From Porticoccus sp. (lineage in GTDB: Bacteria; Pseudomonadota; Gammaproteobacteria; Pseudomonadales; Porticoccaceae): 12,488 bases of DNA. Below the pieces are notes generated by a model. It saw only the letters and a program-made list of their open reading frames with translations. It was not told the DNA's origin and ran no database searches. Shown here piece after piece: positions 1-7,645 of the stretch. Positions within the stretch are counted from its first letter, which is position 1. The number at the start of each line of letters is the position of its first letter. The DNA is taken from contig DRHD01000308.1 in the NCBI GenBank assembly GCA_011049795.1, forward strand, positions 1 to 12,488, written 5' to 3'. The position numbers and the translations under genes were made by a program.

Positions 1-963
1 TCCTGTCCATCAGGTGCTATCTACAAGCGGGAAGAAGACGGAATCGTACTGATTGATCAGGAGAAGTGTCGTGGTTGGCGGATGTGTATATCTGGCTGCC
101 CTTACAAGAAGATTTACTTCAACTGGAAGTCCGGTAAATCAGAAAAATGCATTTTCTGTTACCCGCGGATTGAATCTGGTCAGCCTACTGTCTGTTCCGA
201 AACCTGTGTAGGTCGTATTCGCTACCTGGGTGTGCTGTTGTATGACGCCGACAGAATTCAGGAAGTAGCCAGTACTGAAAATGAGCAGGACCTGTATAAG
301 GAGCAGTTGGGACTCTTCCTTGATCCCAATGATCCAGAGGTTATCGCTCAAGCCAGAAAAGATGGTATTCCTGATTCAACGATTACCGCTGCACAGCAAT
401 CACCGGTGTATAAATTGGCCGTAGATTGGCAGCTGGCATTACCACTGCACCCTGAATATCGCACTCTGCCGATGGTTTGGTATGTGCCGCCACTGTCACC
501 CATTCAGTCTGCTGCAGATGCGGGTCATATGGGTATGAACGGCATTATTCCTGACGTGGATTCTCTGCGTATTCCGTTGAAATACCTGGCTAACCTACTC
601 ACCGCTGGCGATGAAGCGCCCGTCAAACTGGCACTTAAGCGCCTGTTAGCTATGCGTGCCTACAAACGCTCGCAAATTGTTGATAACGAGCAGGATTTGC
701 AGGTGTTGGAAGAGGTTGGTCTAACTGAGCTTCAGGTAGAAGAAATGTACCGCTACCTGGCCATTGCTAACTACGAGGATCGTTTTGTGATCCCCACGGC
801 TCACCGTGAAGAGGCGATGTCGGAAGCCTTTGCAGAACGTGGTGGTTGCGGTTTCTCTTTCGGTAACGGATGTTCCACGGGTGAATCAGATATCAACTTA
901 TTTGGTACCAAGAAAACGACTCGCCGTGATGTTATCGACACTGTTCAGGTTTGGGAGGAGTAA
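1..963 (+). CDS. narH: Respiratory nitrate reductase beta subunit NarH (C-terminal 320 residues, 5' end outside window)
   Basis: This is the iron-sulfur electron-transfer subunit of the membrane-bound NarGHI nitrate reductase, on the cytoplasmic face, passing electrons from NarI haem to NarG. The reading frame is open from base 1, so the gene starts upstream; roughly the last 320 of about 510 residues are present. Visible cluster ligands, numbered from the window edge, are C2, then CRGWRMC at 23-29 with C33, the CIFC pair at 50-53, and C65 and C69. The tryptophan at 26, where a ferredoxin-type cluster would have a fourth cysteine, is the NarH hallmark that gives a [3Fe-4S] cluster. The segment with LPLHPEYRTLPMVWYVPPLSP is also characteristic of the family. 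It is followed four bases later by narJ, and its last codons carry the narJ ribosome binding site (GGGAGGAG, 953-960), so the two are probably translationally coupled. No damage is seen. Confidence 0.97.
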   Translation, partial: SCPSGAIYKREEDGIVLIDQEKCRGWRMCISGCPYKKIYFNWKSGKSEKCIFCYPRIESGQPTVCSETCVGRIRYLGVLLYDADRIQEVASTENEQDLYKEQLGLFLDPNDPEVIAQARKDGIPDSTITAAQQSPVYKLAVDWQLALPLHPEYRTLPMVWYVPPLSPIQSAADAGHMGMNGIIPDVDSLRIPLKYLANLLTAGDEAPVKLALKRLLAMRAYKRSQIVDNEQDLQVLEEVGLTELQVEEMYRYLAIANYEDRFVIPTAHREEAMSEAFAERGGCGFSFGNGCSTGESDINLFGTKKTTRRDVIDTVQVWEE

Positions 964-967
964 TACT

Positions 968-1669
968 ATGGATATTCTTAAGGTTATTTCTCGACTGATG
1001 GGCTATCCCAGGGCTGAGCTTCAGGCTCAGGTCTCAGGCATTGAGTCTGTGATCAATGAGGCACGGGAGATCTCTCCCGATATGCGCCAACAGTTGATTC
1101 ACTTGCTTCATGAAATTTATGACGGCGATTTGCTGGATGCACAGGAAGCCTACACGGGTCTGTTTGATCGTGGACGCTCTCTGTCACTGCTGTTGTTTGA
1201 GCATGTGCATGGCGAATCCCGTGATCGTGGTCAGGCTATGGTGGATTTACTGGCTATTTATGAAGAGCATGGTTTCAGTATTAATGCTCGGGAATTACCG
1301 GATCATATTCCTCTGCACTTGGAGTTTCTGGCACATCGCCCAGATCTTGAAGTTCGAGAGGGCTTGTCTGATGTCAGTCATATCCTCGGAGTTCTCAGTG
1401 CTCGCTTGCAGGAGCGTGAATCTCCCTACGCTGCATTGTTTGACGCTCTGCTGATGATTAGTGGTGTGAATGTCGACATCAGTGAATTAAGGGAGAAGGT
1501 ATCCGGTGAAAAACGGGATGATACCCCGGAAGAATTGGACAAAATCTGGGAGGAAGAAGCCATCACCTTTGGTGCTGGTGATGCTCTTGGTAGCAGTTGT
1601 CCATCTTCAACACCGGTGCCGCCAAAAAAATCAGCCAATGATGCCGTAGCTGTTCGCTGGGCAAATTAA
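968..1669 (+). CDS. narJ: Nitrate reductase molybdenum cofactor assembly chaperone NarJ
   Basis: This cytoplasmic chaperone binds the NarG precursor, keeps it in the cytoplasm until molybdenum cofactor is inserted, and is not part of the final enzyme. The 233-residue length matches the family (E. coli NarJ is about 236). The start is the ATG four bases after the narH stop, with GGGAGGAG immediately upstream; the frame also stays open back to position 806 inside narH, but those codons are overlap, not gene. The family core is seen at about residues 60-95 (AYTGLFDRGRSLSLLLFEHVHG, shown here as its start at A61 and end at G82) and ELPDHIPLHLEFL at 109-121. The C-terminal tail from about residue 203 is rich in G, S and P with one Cys (211) and is typically low-complexity in NarJ proteins. 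It lies between narH and narI as in nearly all nar operons. Confidence 0.96.
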   Translation: MDILKVISRLMGYPRAELQAQVSGIESVINEAREISPDMRQQLIHLLHEIYDGDLLDAQEAYTGLFDRGRSLSLLLFEHVHGESRDRGQAMVDLLAIYEEHGFSINARELPDHIPLHLEFLAHRPDLEVREGLSDVSHILGVLSARLQERESPYAALFDALLMISGVNVDISELREKVSGEKRDDTPEELDKIWEEEAITFGAGDALGSSCPSSTPVPPKKSANDAVAVRWAN

Positions 1670-1703
1670 GGCAAATTTAAGACAAGTTTTTAAGGAGTGA
1701 TCC

Positions 1704-2393
1704 ATGAACAGTAATACTATCTTATTTGGCCTGTACCCCTATGTGGCAGCAATGGTTTGTCTGGTAGGTTGTTGGGCCCGTTACGACCGTGAGCAATATT
1801 CCTGGAAGGCGGGTTCCAGTCAGATGTTGCGTACGAAAGGCATGCGAATAGCCAGCAACGCCTTCCATGTGGGGATTTTGTTTGTATTAGCAGGACACTT
1901 TGTTGGGTTGCTTATGCCTGAGTCGATATACCACCATGTTATCTCTACGCCTAACAAGCAATTGTTGGCGATGGTGTCAGGTGGTGTGTTTGGTGCTCTC
2001 TGTTTTGTTGGTATGACCATGTTGATTGTTCGTCGCTTTACCGATGAGCGGGTGAGGGCAAGCAGTAGTTTTTCGGATAACCTGGTACTGGTTCTGTTGT
2101 ATATCCAGTTGATATTGGGCTTGAGTACTATCTTTGCTTCAAGCCAGCATATGGATGGATCTGTCATGGTGATGTTGGCTGACTGGGCACAATCAATTGT
2201 TCTCTTCCGGCCAATGGAAGCAGCGGCATCCATTGCTTCGGTAGGTTTGGTGTATAAACTACACGTGTTTTTGGGAATGACTTTGATCTTGATCTTCCCT
2301 TTTACTCGTCTAGTTCATATCATTAGCGGTGTGGCCGCGCCGGTAAAATACTTACTGCGCAATTATCAGATTGTTCGCCAAAAGCGTGCTTAA
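1704..2393 (+). CDS. narI: Respiratory nitrate reductase gamma subunit NarI (cytochrome b)
   Basis: NarI is the diheme membrane subunit that anchors NarGH to the inner membrane, oxidises quinol on the periplasmic side and sends electrons to NarH. The 229-residue product has five hydrophobic segments, at about residues 4-24, 50-71, 86-108, 124-145 and 181-205. The four expected haem-ligand histidines are present: H55 and H65 in the second helix and H187 and H205 in the last helix, at almost the same positions as in E. coli NarI (56, 66, 187, 205). The start is supported by AAGGAGTGA at 1692-1700. It lies 34 bases after narJ and is the last structural gene of the operon. A GC-containing hairpin follows at 2412-2467, but an isomerase gene that usually travels with nar operons lies beyond it. 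Confidence 0.97.
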   Translation: MNSNTILFGLYPYVAAMVCLVGCWARYDREQYSWKAGSSQMLRTKGMRIASNAFHVGILFVLAGHFVGLLMPESIYHHVISTPNKQLLAMVSGGVFGALCFVGMTMLIVRRFTDERVRASSSFSDNLVLVLLYIQLILGLSTIFASSQHMDGSVMVMLADWAQSIVLFRPMEAAASIASVGLVYKLHVFLGMTLILIFPFTRLVHIISGVAAPVKYLLRNYQIVRQKRA

Positions 2394-2411
2394 TCTGAGT
2401 TGTGTTTGAGT

Positions 2412-2467
2412 GTAAAGGTCGGAACTTTTAATTGAGACTAGTAGTTGAGATGAGTCCCGGCCTTTAT
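2412..2467 (+). terminator. Hairpin between narI and the isomerase gene, possible weak terminator or processing site
   Basis: AAAGGTCGG at 2414-2422 pairs with CCGGCCTTT at 2457-2465 (nine pairs including one G-U), extendable by T2413-A2466 and G2412-T2467. The loop is long, 34 bases, and only a short TATTTC tract follows, so it is a poor classical rho-independent terminator. It could weaken read-through into the isomerase gene or act as an mRNA 3' end that stabilises narI. The pairing is seen; the function is inference. Confidence 0.35.
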
Positions 2468-2509
2468 TTCGGCCATTTCCATGACAACCTGTAATAAGAG
2501 AATGCCCCT

Positions 2510-3337
2510 ATGAACTGTCCATCCAATAGCGACTCCACTGACAATACGCCAATTGATATCTCAGAAATCAAGGTAAATGGCGCTATTATTACCCCAGATG
2601 AAGTTGCGCGTGAGATGCAATTCCACGCTGCTGATTCGCAGGAAGCGGCCATGCATAAGTCTTCTGAAGTGTTGATTGTTCAGCTGTTGTTATTGCAGAA
2701 AGCCAGGGAAATGGGCTTAGATCAAGATTTACCTACAGAGAGCGATATCCCCTCAGAAGAAACCATTATTAGCCGCTTGATTGAAAAAGAAGCATCGGCG
2801 CAGGAAGTGACGGAAGAAGAGTGTCATCGGTATTTTGATGCAAACAAGGATCAGTTTTTCAGTCAGGACTTGCTGGAGTTAAAGCATATTCTACTGGGTG
2901 CTGATCCAGAAGATAAAGACAAAAGAGCAGTAGCTAAAGAAGCGGCAGAATCACTGATCTCCAGATTGGTTGAGTCTTTTGATGAATTTGAAGCTTTGGT
3001 CAACGAGCACTCTGACTGTCCTTCCAAAGAAACTGGTGGCAGCTTGGGGCAGATCACTAAGGGTCAGACTACACCAGAGTTTGAAAATGCGATTTTTGAG
3101 CTTGAAGAAGGTTTGGCCAAAGAGCCTGTCGAATCTCGATATGGCTTCCATGTGGTGTATGTAGACAAGAAATTGCCAGGAAAGCAGTTGGAGTACGAGC
3201 ACGTTAAAAGTGATGTGGCTAAGATGTTGATGGAGCTTGGTCAGCGTAAAGCGATTGCTATGTATATTCATAACCTGGTCGATGAGGCTGATATTGAAGG
3301 TATTGATTTCGAAATAGGTCGCCCACTTACAAATTAA
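2510..3337 (+). CDS. Cytoplasmic parvulin-type (PpiC/NifM-like) peptidyl-prolyl cis-trans isomerase linked to nar operon
   Basis: The predicted role is prolyl cis-trans isomerase and folding helper. The 275-residue product has a helical N-terminal part (about 1-115) and a parvulin domain at about 121-225: LELKHILLG near 122-130, a cysteine at C170 in SDCPS, GGSLG at 176-180, EFENAIFEL at 190-198 and YGFHVVYV at 211-218. A helical tail follows. This layout resembles NifM and the NifM-like proteins, not the periplasmic SurA/PpiD types: there is no signal peptide or membrane segment, so it should be cytoplasmic. Its position directly after narI matches P. aeruginosa, where a PpiC-type gene (PA3871) follows narGHJI. 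By analogy with NifM, which matures the nitrogenase Fe protein, it may help mature the nitrate reductase, but that is inference. The ribosome binding site is modest (AAGAG, 2496-2500). The usual neighbour moaA does not follow; the next gene is convergent liuC. Confidence 0.9.
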   Translation: MNCPSNSDSTDNTPIDISEIKVNGAIITPDEVAREMQFHAADSQEAAMHKSSEVLIVQLLLLQKAREMGLDQDLPTESDIPSEETIISRLIEKEASAQEVTEEECHRYFDANKDQFFSQDLLELKHILLGADPEDKDKRAVAKEAAESLISRLVESFDEFEALVNEHSDCPSKETGGSLGQITKGQTTPEFENAIFELEEGLAKEPVESRYGFHVVYVDKKLPGKQLEYEHVKSDVAKMLMELGQRKAIAMYIHNLVDEADIEGIDFEIGRPLTN

Positions 3338-3361
3338 TTTTTTTAATACACTCACCTCTTC

Positions 3362-3404
3362 TTTGCATGTACTTCTAAGCCCTCCATTTGGGGGTGCATG
3401 CAAA
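3362..3404. terminator. Inverted repeat between convergent isomerase gene and liuC, candidate bidirectional terminator
   Basis: TTTGCATGTAC at 3362-3372 pairs with GTGCATGCAAA at 3394-3404, eleven pairs with one G-U. An inner C-rich/G-rich pairing (CCTCC near 3381-3385 with the G run 3390-3394) may form instead of or on top of it. It sits midway in the 79-base gap between two gene ends that face each other, the expected place for a shared terminator. Downstream U tracts are short (TTATTTT on the + strand; nothing clear on the - strand), so efficiency is uncertain. A separate run of seven T follows the isomerase stop at 3338-3344. Confidence 0.5.
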
Positions 3405-3416
3405 TATCATCTTATT

Positions 3417-4208
3417 TTAGTTATCCTGCCGCCAATGGGGTTTACGTTTTTCGAGAAAAGCGGATAACCCTTCTTGCCCCTCTTTCGATTGTCTGATATC
3501 GGCGATACGCTCACAAGTTTCCTTGATTAACTCATCGTTGATGGAGCGGTTTCCGATGTCCTGTACTAACTGTTTGGCTGAATGCATTGCTGTGGGGCTG
3601 TTTTCTAATAGCGTGGTGATGAGTTGGGCAATGGTATTGTCCAGTTGTGTCTCTTCAACAGCTTCATTAATCAGCCCTAGATCGACCGCCTGCTGTGCCT
3701 CGAACTTTTCTCCCGTCATGAAATAGCGTCTTGCTGCACGGGAGCCCATAGCTTCTATGATATAGGGGCTGATAGTGGCTGGGATCAGGCCAATCTTTAC
3801 TTCACTAAAAGCAAATGATGCCTTCGTTGCGGCGATGGCAATATCACAGCAACTGATCAGGCCAAGGGCACCGCCAAAGGCTGGCCCCTGAATTCTGGCA
3901 ATAGTAGGCAGAGGCATTTCATGCAATGTCTTAAGCATTTTTGCCAGATTTTTGGCGTCTTTTAGATTCTCTATATAGCTGTATTCACCCATGCGTTTCA
4001 TCCAGGCAAGGTCGGCCCCGGCAGAAAATGTTTTTCCCTCTGCTGCTAATATCATTACCCGGGCCGAAGGATTGGCCATGGTTGTCTCAAAAGCACTGGT
4101 TAGTTCATCCACCATGCAGCCGTCAAAGGCATTATGTGTGTGGGGCCTACTGAGGGTGACCGTGGCCACACCTCGAAAATCCGTTGTTAGTCTCACCCTG
4201 TTGTTCAT
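3417..4208 (-). CDS. liuC: Methylglutaconyl-CoA hydratase LiuC (enoyl-CoA hydratase family)
   Basis: It hydrates 3-methylglutaconyl-CoA to HMG-CoA in leucine/isovalerate breakdown, in the cytoplasm. The 263-residue protein is a crotonase fold: FSAGADLAWM at 61-70 and GPAFGGALGL at 108-117 form the oxyanion hole region, and FSEVKIGLIPATISPYI at 134-150 carries the catalytic glutamate E136. The position of the second classical crotonase glutamate is glycine (in GGALGL), as in the AUH/methylglutaconyl-CoA hydratase branch, which together with IGLIPATISPYI favours LiuC over a general enoyl-CoA hydratase. The ATG has GGGAG seven bases upstream (complement of 4216-4220). It lies 18 bases after liuB, so it is the last gene of the operon. 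The substrate is assigned from family resemblance and operon context. Confidence 0.92.
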   Translation of the reverse strand: MNNRVRLTTDFRGVATVTLSRPHTHNAFDGCMVDELTSAFETTMANPSARVMILAAEGKTFSAGADLAWMKRMGEYSYIENLKDAKNLAKMLKTLHEMPLPTIARIQGPAFGGALGLISCCDIAIAATKASFAFSEVKIGLIPATISPYIIEAMGSRAARRYFMTGEKFEAQQAVDLGLINEAVEETQLDNTIAQLITTLLENSPTAMHSAKQLVQDIGNRSINDELIKETCERIADIRQSKEGQEGLSAFLEKRKPHWRQDN

Positions 4209-4226
4209 ATGATGACTCCCACAAGC

Positions 4227-5834
4227 CTACATTCTAAATACGCCGAAATGTGTGTCTTCTATGGGTTTGTTTAATGCGGCACTAAGAGATAACCCCAACA
4301 CTTTTCGTGTGTCTGCGGGATCAATAACACCATCATCCCAGAGCCGGGCAGATGCGTAGTAGGGATTTCCCTGTAGCTCGTACTGCTCGATGACGGGGTG
4401 CTTAATGGATGCCTCAAGTTCCTCTGTCCAGGGTTTATTCGCTTTCATATATTGCTCTTGCTTTACTTGTGCCAGCACGCTGGCAGCTTGTTCCCCACCC
4501 ATGACTGAGATTCGCGCATTGGGCCACATAAACAGAAAGCGAGGGTCATAGGCACGACCACACATACCGTAGTTTCCAGCACCGAAAGAGCCACCGATAA
4601 TCACAGTAAATTTAGGCACTTTAGCGCAGGCTACCGCTGCGACCATTTTTGCACCATGTTTAGCGATACCTTTGGCTTCGTGGTATTTCCCCACCATAAA
4701 ACCGGTGATGTTTTGTAGGAAGATAAGCGGGATTTTCCGTTGGGTGCAGAGTTCTATGAAGTGAGTGCCTTTCAAGGCTGACTCACTGAACAGGATGCCG
4801 TTGTTCGCAATAATGCCCACAGGATGACCGAATAAATGGGAAAACCCACATACCAAGGTGGTGCCATAGAGTGCTTTGAACTCATCAAAGTTAGACCCAT
4901 CCACCATTCTGGCAATGACTTCCCTTACGTTGTAGATCTGGTGCTGGTTATGGGGGACGATGCCGTAGATTTCCTGAGAATCGTATAAGGGCTCTACGGG
5001 GTCCCTGATGTCCAGTTGTTGCCATTTTTTTCGATTTGTATTGGCGACACACTGTCGAGCCAGTTGTAAGGCATGATGATCATCGTCAGCGCAGTGGTCG
5101 GCTACTCCAGATGTTTGGCAGTGTAAATCGGCACCACCAAGATCCTCGGCGGTGACGCGTTCACCCGTGGCGGCTTTCACGAGTGGCGGGCCACCGATAA
5201 AAATAGTCCCCTGATTTTTGACGATAATGGATTCATCTGCCATGGCTGGCACATAGGCCCCACCTGCGGTACAGGAACCCATCACCACGGCAATTTGAGG
5301 AATATTTAGCGAAGACATATTGGCCTGGTTAAAAAAAATGCGGCCAAAATGCTCTCGATCGGGAAATACCTCATCTTGATGCGGTAGGTGTGCGCCCCCG
5401 GAATCCACAAGATAAATACAGGGTAGGTTGTTTTCCAGTGCAATTTGTTGGGCGCGCAGATGTTTTTTTACGGTGAGTGGATAGTAGGTGCCACCTTTTA
5501 CCGTGGCGTCATTGGCAATAATGATGGCCTCCTGGCCACAGATTTTACCGATTCCTGTGATCAGGCCCGCGGCGGGCACATAATCGTCATACACATCCCA
5601 GGCGGCTAGAGGGGAGAGTTCCAAGAACGGAGAGTTTTGATCGAGTAATAACTTGATACGCTCTCGAGGCAATAATTTTCCTTTGCCTGTATGTCGTTCA
5701 CGGGCGCTTTTATCCCCACCCTGTTTAATCTGGTCTAGCTTGCAGTTGAGGTTCTCCACATGCTCTTGCATGTGTTGCCTGTTTTCCAAAAATTCATCCG
5801 ATCTAAGGTTAATATTTGATTGAATGGTTGTCAT
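4227..5834 (-). CDS. liuB: Methylcrotonyl-CoA carboxylase carboxyltransferase (beta) subunit LiuB
   Basis: It transfers carboxyl from carboxybiotin to 3-methylcrotonyl-CoA, giving 3-methylglutaconyl-CoA in leucine degradation. It needs a biotinylated alpha subunit (LiuD), which is not encoded in this window. I chose the ATG at 5834 because GGAGGT (complement of 5842-5847) lies seven bases upstream; a GTG five codons earlier (5849) is in frame but overlaps that site. This gives 535 residues, the usual size. Landmarks are GKLLPRERI (52-60), [23 protein letters not shown] (starting V143), [13 protein letters not shown] (186-198) and [14 protein letters not shown] (212-225) in the N-terminal crotonase-like half, and [10 protein letters not shown] (373-382) and [20 protein letters not shown] (414-433) in the C-terminal half. 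The [12 protein letters not shown] and TSGVADH elements fit methylcrotonyl-CoA rather than propionyl-CoA carboxylases. It is 59 bases after liuA. Confidence 0.95.
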   Translation of the reverse strand: MTTIQSNINLRSDEFLENRQHMQEHVENLNCKLDQIKQGGDKSARERHTGKGKLLPRERIKLLLDQNSPFLELSPLAAWDVYDDYVPAAGLITGIGKICGQEAIIIANDATVKGGTYYPLTVKKHLRAQQIALENNLPCIYLVDSGGAHLPHQDEVFPDREHFGRIFFNQANMSSLNIPQIAVVMGSCTAGGAYVPAMADESIIVKNQGTIFIGGPPLVKAATGERVTAEDLGGADLHCQTSGVADHCADDDHHALQLARQCVANTNRKKWQQLDIRDPVEPLYDSQEIYGIVPHNQHQIYNVREVIARMVDGSNFDEFKALYGTTLVCGFSHLFGHPVGIIANNGILFSESALKGTHFIELCTQRKIPLIFLQNITGFMVGKYHEAKGIAKHGAKMVAAVACAKVPKFTVIIGGSFGAGNYGMCGRAYDPRFLFMWPNARISVMGGEQAASVLAQVKQEQYMKANKPWTEELEASIKHPVIEQYELQGNPYYASARLWDDGVIDPADTRKVLGLSLSAALNKPIEDTHFGVFRM

Positions 5835-5893
5835 AACTGCTACCTCCACTTTCCCCCAAAGGTGCCTGTTTATAAAGACTCCTGTAAGGTTGC

Positions 5894-7063
5894 CTATCCT
5901 GTTTCCTTGAAGAGTTCTTTGCCTATTAACATCCGCCGTATTTCACTAGTCCCTGCACCTATTTCATAAAGCTTGGCATCTCGTAACAGCCGACCTGTGG
6001 GGAAATCGTTCATGTAGCCATTTCCTCCCAGCAACTGAATGGCATCCAGCGCTATTTTTGTGGCCATCTCGGCAGTAAATAAGATAACTGCAGCAGCATC
6101 TTTTCTTGAGCTTTCACCACGGTCACAGGCTGCTGCTACGGTATATAGGTAGGCTCGACAGGCATTGAGGCCGGCGTACATATCGGCCAATTTTCCCTGA
6201 ACCAGTTGGAATTCTCCGATGGGCTTGCCAAATTGTTGGCGGTCGTGGATGTAGGGCAGCACAATATCCATACAGGCTTGCATGATGCCCACGGGTCCGC
6301 CCGAAAGAAGGGTGCGTTCCGTGTCCAGACCTGACATGAGTACAGTGACACCTTGATTTTCCTTGCCCAGAACATTATCGGTAGGAACCTCGCAGTTTTC
6401 GAACACAAGTTCACAGGTGTTCGAGCCACGCATACCTAATTTATCCAGTTTTTGGTGACGAGAAAAACCGGGATAGTCTCGCTCGATAATGAAGGCAGTA
6501 ATACCGGAGGAGCTTTGATGAGTGCTCGTTTTGGCATAAACCACGTAGGTGGTAGCATCAGGACCATTGGTGATCCACATCTTATTACCATTGAGAATGT
6601 ATCCGTTGTCTTGTTTGGCTGCACGTAATCTCATGCTTAGTACATCGGACCCAGCATTAGGTTCAGACATAGCCAGTGCACCAATATGTTCACCAGAACA
6701 TAACTTGGGTAGGTATTGTTTTTTTTGTGCTGGAGTGCCGTGTTTAAAAATCTGGTTTACACAAAGGTTGGAGTGAGCAGCGTAGGAGAGTCCAATGGAC
6801 GCTGATGCTCTTGATATTTCCTCCATAGCGACCGCATGGGCTAAATACCCCATATTAGTTCCGCCATAGTCTTCAGATACTGTGATTCCCAGCAGGCCCA
6901 TTCCCCCCAGCTTGCGCCATAGGTCAGGAGGAAATTCATTGTCTCGATCGATAGCTGCTGCTCTTGGTGCTATTTCTGCCTGAGAGAATTGATAGACGCT
7001 TTGACGTAACATGTCTATATCTTCACCCAGGTGAAAGTTCAGGTTGGGGTAGGGGGTGTTCAC
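5894..7063 (-). CDS. liuA: Isovaleryl-CoA dehydrogenase LiuA (FAD acyl-CoA dehydrogenase)
   Basis: It oxidises isovaleryl-CoA to 3-methylcrotonyl-CoA, passing electrons through FAD to electron-transfer flavoprotein. The 389-residue protein is full length. Acyl-CoA dehydrogenase signatures are seen at [13 protein letters not shown] (129-141), [17 protein letters not shown] (163-179) and the C-terminal [16 protein letters not shown] (366-381). The catalytic base fits E249 in [14 protein letters not shown]; a glutamate at this internal position, not near residue 376, is the isovaleryl-CoA dehydrogenase arrangement and separates it from short- and medium-chain enzymes. The start is a GTG at 7063 with GAGGAGG nine bases upstream (complement of 7073-7079); family proteins begin with a similar YPxLNFxLGExIDMLR stretch, which supports this choice over the internal ATG. 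It lies 34 bases after liuR in the same operon. Confidence 0.95.
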   Translation of the reverse strand: MNTPYPNLNFHLGEDIDMLRQSVYQFSQAEIAPRAAAIDRDNEFPPDLWRKLGGMGLLGITVSEDYGGTNMGYLAHAVAMEEISRASASIGLSYAAHSNLCVNQIFKHGTPAQKKQYLPKLCSGEHIGALAMSEPNAGSDVLSMRLRAAKQDNGYILNGNKMWITNGPDATTYVVYAKTSTHQSSSGITAFIIERDYPGFSRHQKLDKLGMRGSNTCELVFENCEVPTDNVLGKENQGVTVLMSGLDTERTLLSGGPVGIMQACMDIVLPYIHDRQQFGKPIGEFQLVQGKLADMYAGLNACRAYLYTVAAACDRGESSRKDAAAVILFTAEMATKIALDAIQLLGGNGYMNDFPTGRLLRDAKLYEIGAGTSEIRRMLIGKELFKETG

Positions 7064-7097
7064 TGCCTGATGCCTCCTCGGTCAGGCTTGAGTCGCT

Positions 7098-7493
7098 TCA
7101 GCTGCGGATCTTATTTAGAGATTTTCGGCAGGCAGCCTCGGCTTCTTTCAAGTCATGCCTCATTGTATGGATATCATTTAATTGCTGTTTTAGCTTTTCT
7201 CTTTGTATTTGAATGCGTTCGAGTAAGCTGTTGAGCTGGGTGGTATTGCCCTGATCCGGGTCGTACATCTCGACAATTTCCCGGCTTTCTTCAAGGCTGA
7301 ACCCCAGTCTTTTTCCACGCAGAATCAGTTTGAGTTTGGTTCGGTCAGCTGGGGTATAAATACGGGTTTTCCCCCGCCGTTGAGGTGTTAGCAGCCCAAT
7401 GTCTTCATAGTGTCTGATGCTGCGAGTGGTCACCTCAAACTCCTTGGATAAATCGCTAATACCGTATTCTGCGGTTCTAGAATTTACTGTCAT
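7098..7493 (-). CDS. liuR: MerR-family regulator of leucine catabolism LiuR
   Basis: It is a predicted dimeric DNA-binding regulator of the liu operon that it heads. From the chosen ATG the protein has 131 residues: a winged helix-turn-helix with YGISDLSKEFEVTTRSIRHY (10-29) and the MerR wing EDIGLLTPQRRGKTRIYTPAD (E30 to D50), a linker with LRGKRLGFSLEESREIVEMYDP (59-79) and a C-terminal coiled coil (about 84-125). There is only one cysteine (C122), so it is not a metal sensor; LiuR proteins are thought to sense a pathway acyl-CoA. An in-frame ATG ten codons upstream (7523) would give 141 residues, but it has no nearby ribosome binding site and falls at the predicted transcription start, while the ATG at 7493 has AAGAG about ten bases upstream. 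A perfect palindrome typical of LiuR sites lies at 7541-7556. The family call is firm; the exact start is moderate. Confidence 0.9.
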   Translation of the reverse strand: MTVNSRTAEYGISDLSKEFEVTTRSIRHYEDIGLLTPQRRGKTRIYTPADRTKLKLILRGKRLGFSLEESREIVEMYDPDQGNTTQLNSLLERIQIQREKLKQQLNDIHTMRHDLKEAEAACRKSLNKIRS

Positions 7494-7527
7494 TGCGCTG
7501 TATCTCTTTTGGTCTTCCGTCATCTAA

Positions 7528-7556
7528 AGCATAGTTTACCTTTACGTTAACGTAAA
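7528..7556 (-). promoter_or_regulatory. Predicted liu operon promoter with LiuR operator (palindrome 7541-7556)
   Basis: TTTACGTTAACGTAAA at 7541-7556 is a perfect 16-bp palindrome and fits the LiuR binding motif described from comparative genomics of proteobacteria. On the - strand its first half gives a -35-like TTTACG (7556-7551), and TATGCT (7533-7528) is a -10 candidate 17 bases further on, putting the transcription start near 7521. The operator would thus cover the spacer, the usual arrangement for MerR-family control. The palindrome is certain; the promoter boxes are weak matches and are inference. Confidence 0.8.
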
Positions 7557-7645
7557 TATAGATTTTAGCTTAGGGCAAGAACGTTATAGATGAAGAGGTT
7601 ATGACGAGCTCTGGATTGTCTCGGATTAACGCCCTGATGATCTAT

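Noticed and set aside
806..967. Extended narJ reading frame overlapping narH
   Set aside because: The 54 extra codons lie inside narH, and the ATG at 968 has a strong ribosome binding site and gives the standard NarJ length.
1580..1669. Low-complexity C-terminal tail of NarJ as a possible fusion or frameshift
   Set aside because: NarJ proteins commonly end in a variable G/P/S-rich tail with a final hydrophobic-W motif; length and frame are normal.
2481..2513. Ten-codon upstream ORF whose TGA overlaps the isomerase ATG (possible translational coupling)
   Set aside because: No ribosome binding site precedes its ATG and such short frames arise by chance; kept only as a note.
7557..7645. Possible terminator after the AhpA/YtjB-type gene
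   Set aside because: AGGGC and GCCCT segments can pair, but they are over 50 bases apart with no U tract; nothing convincing.
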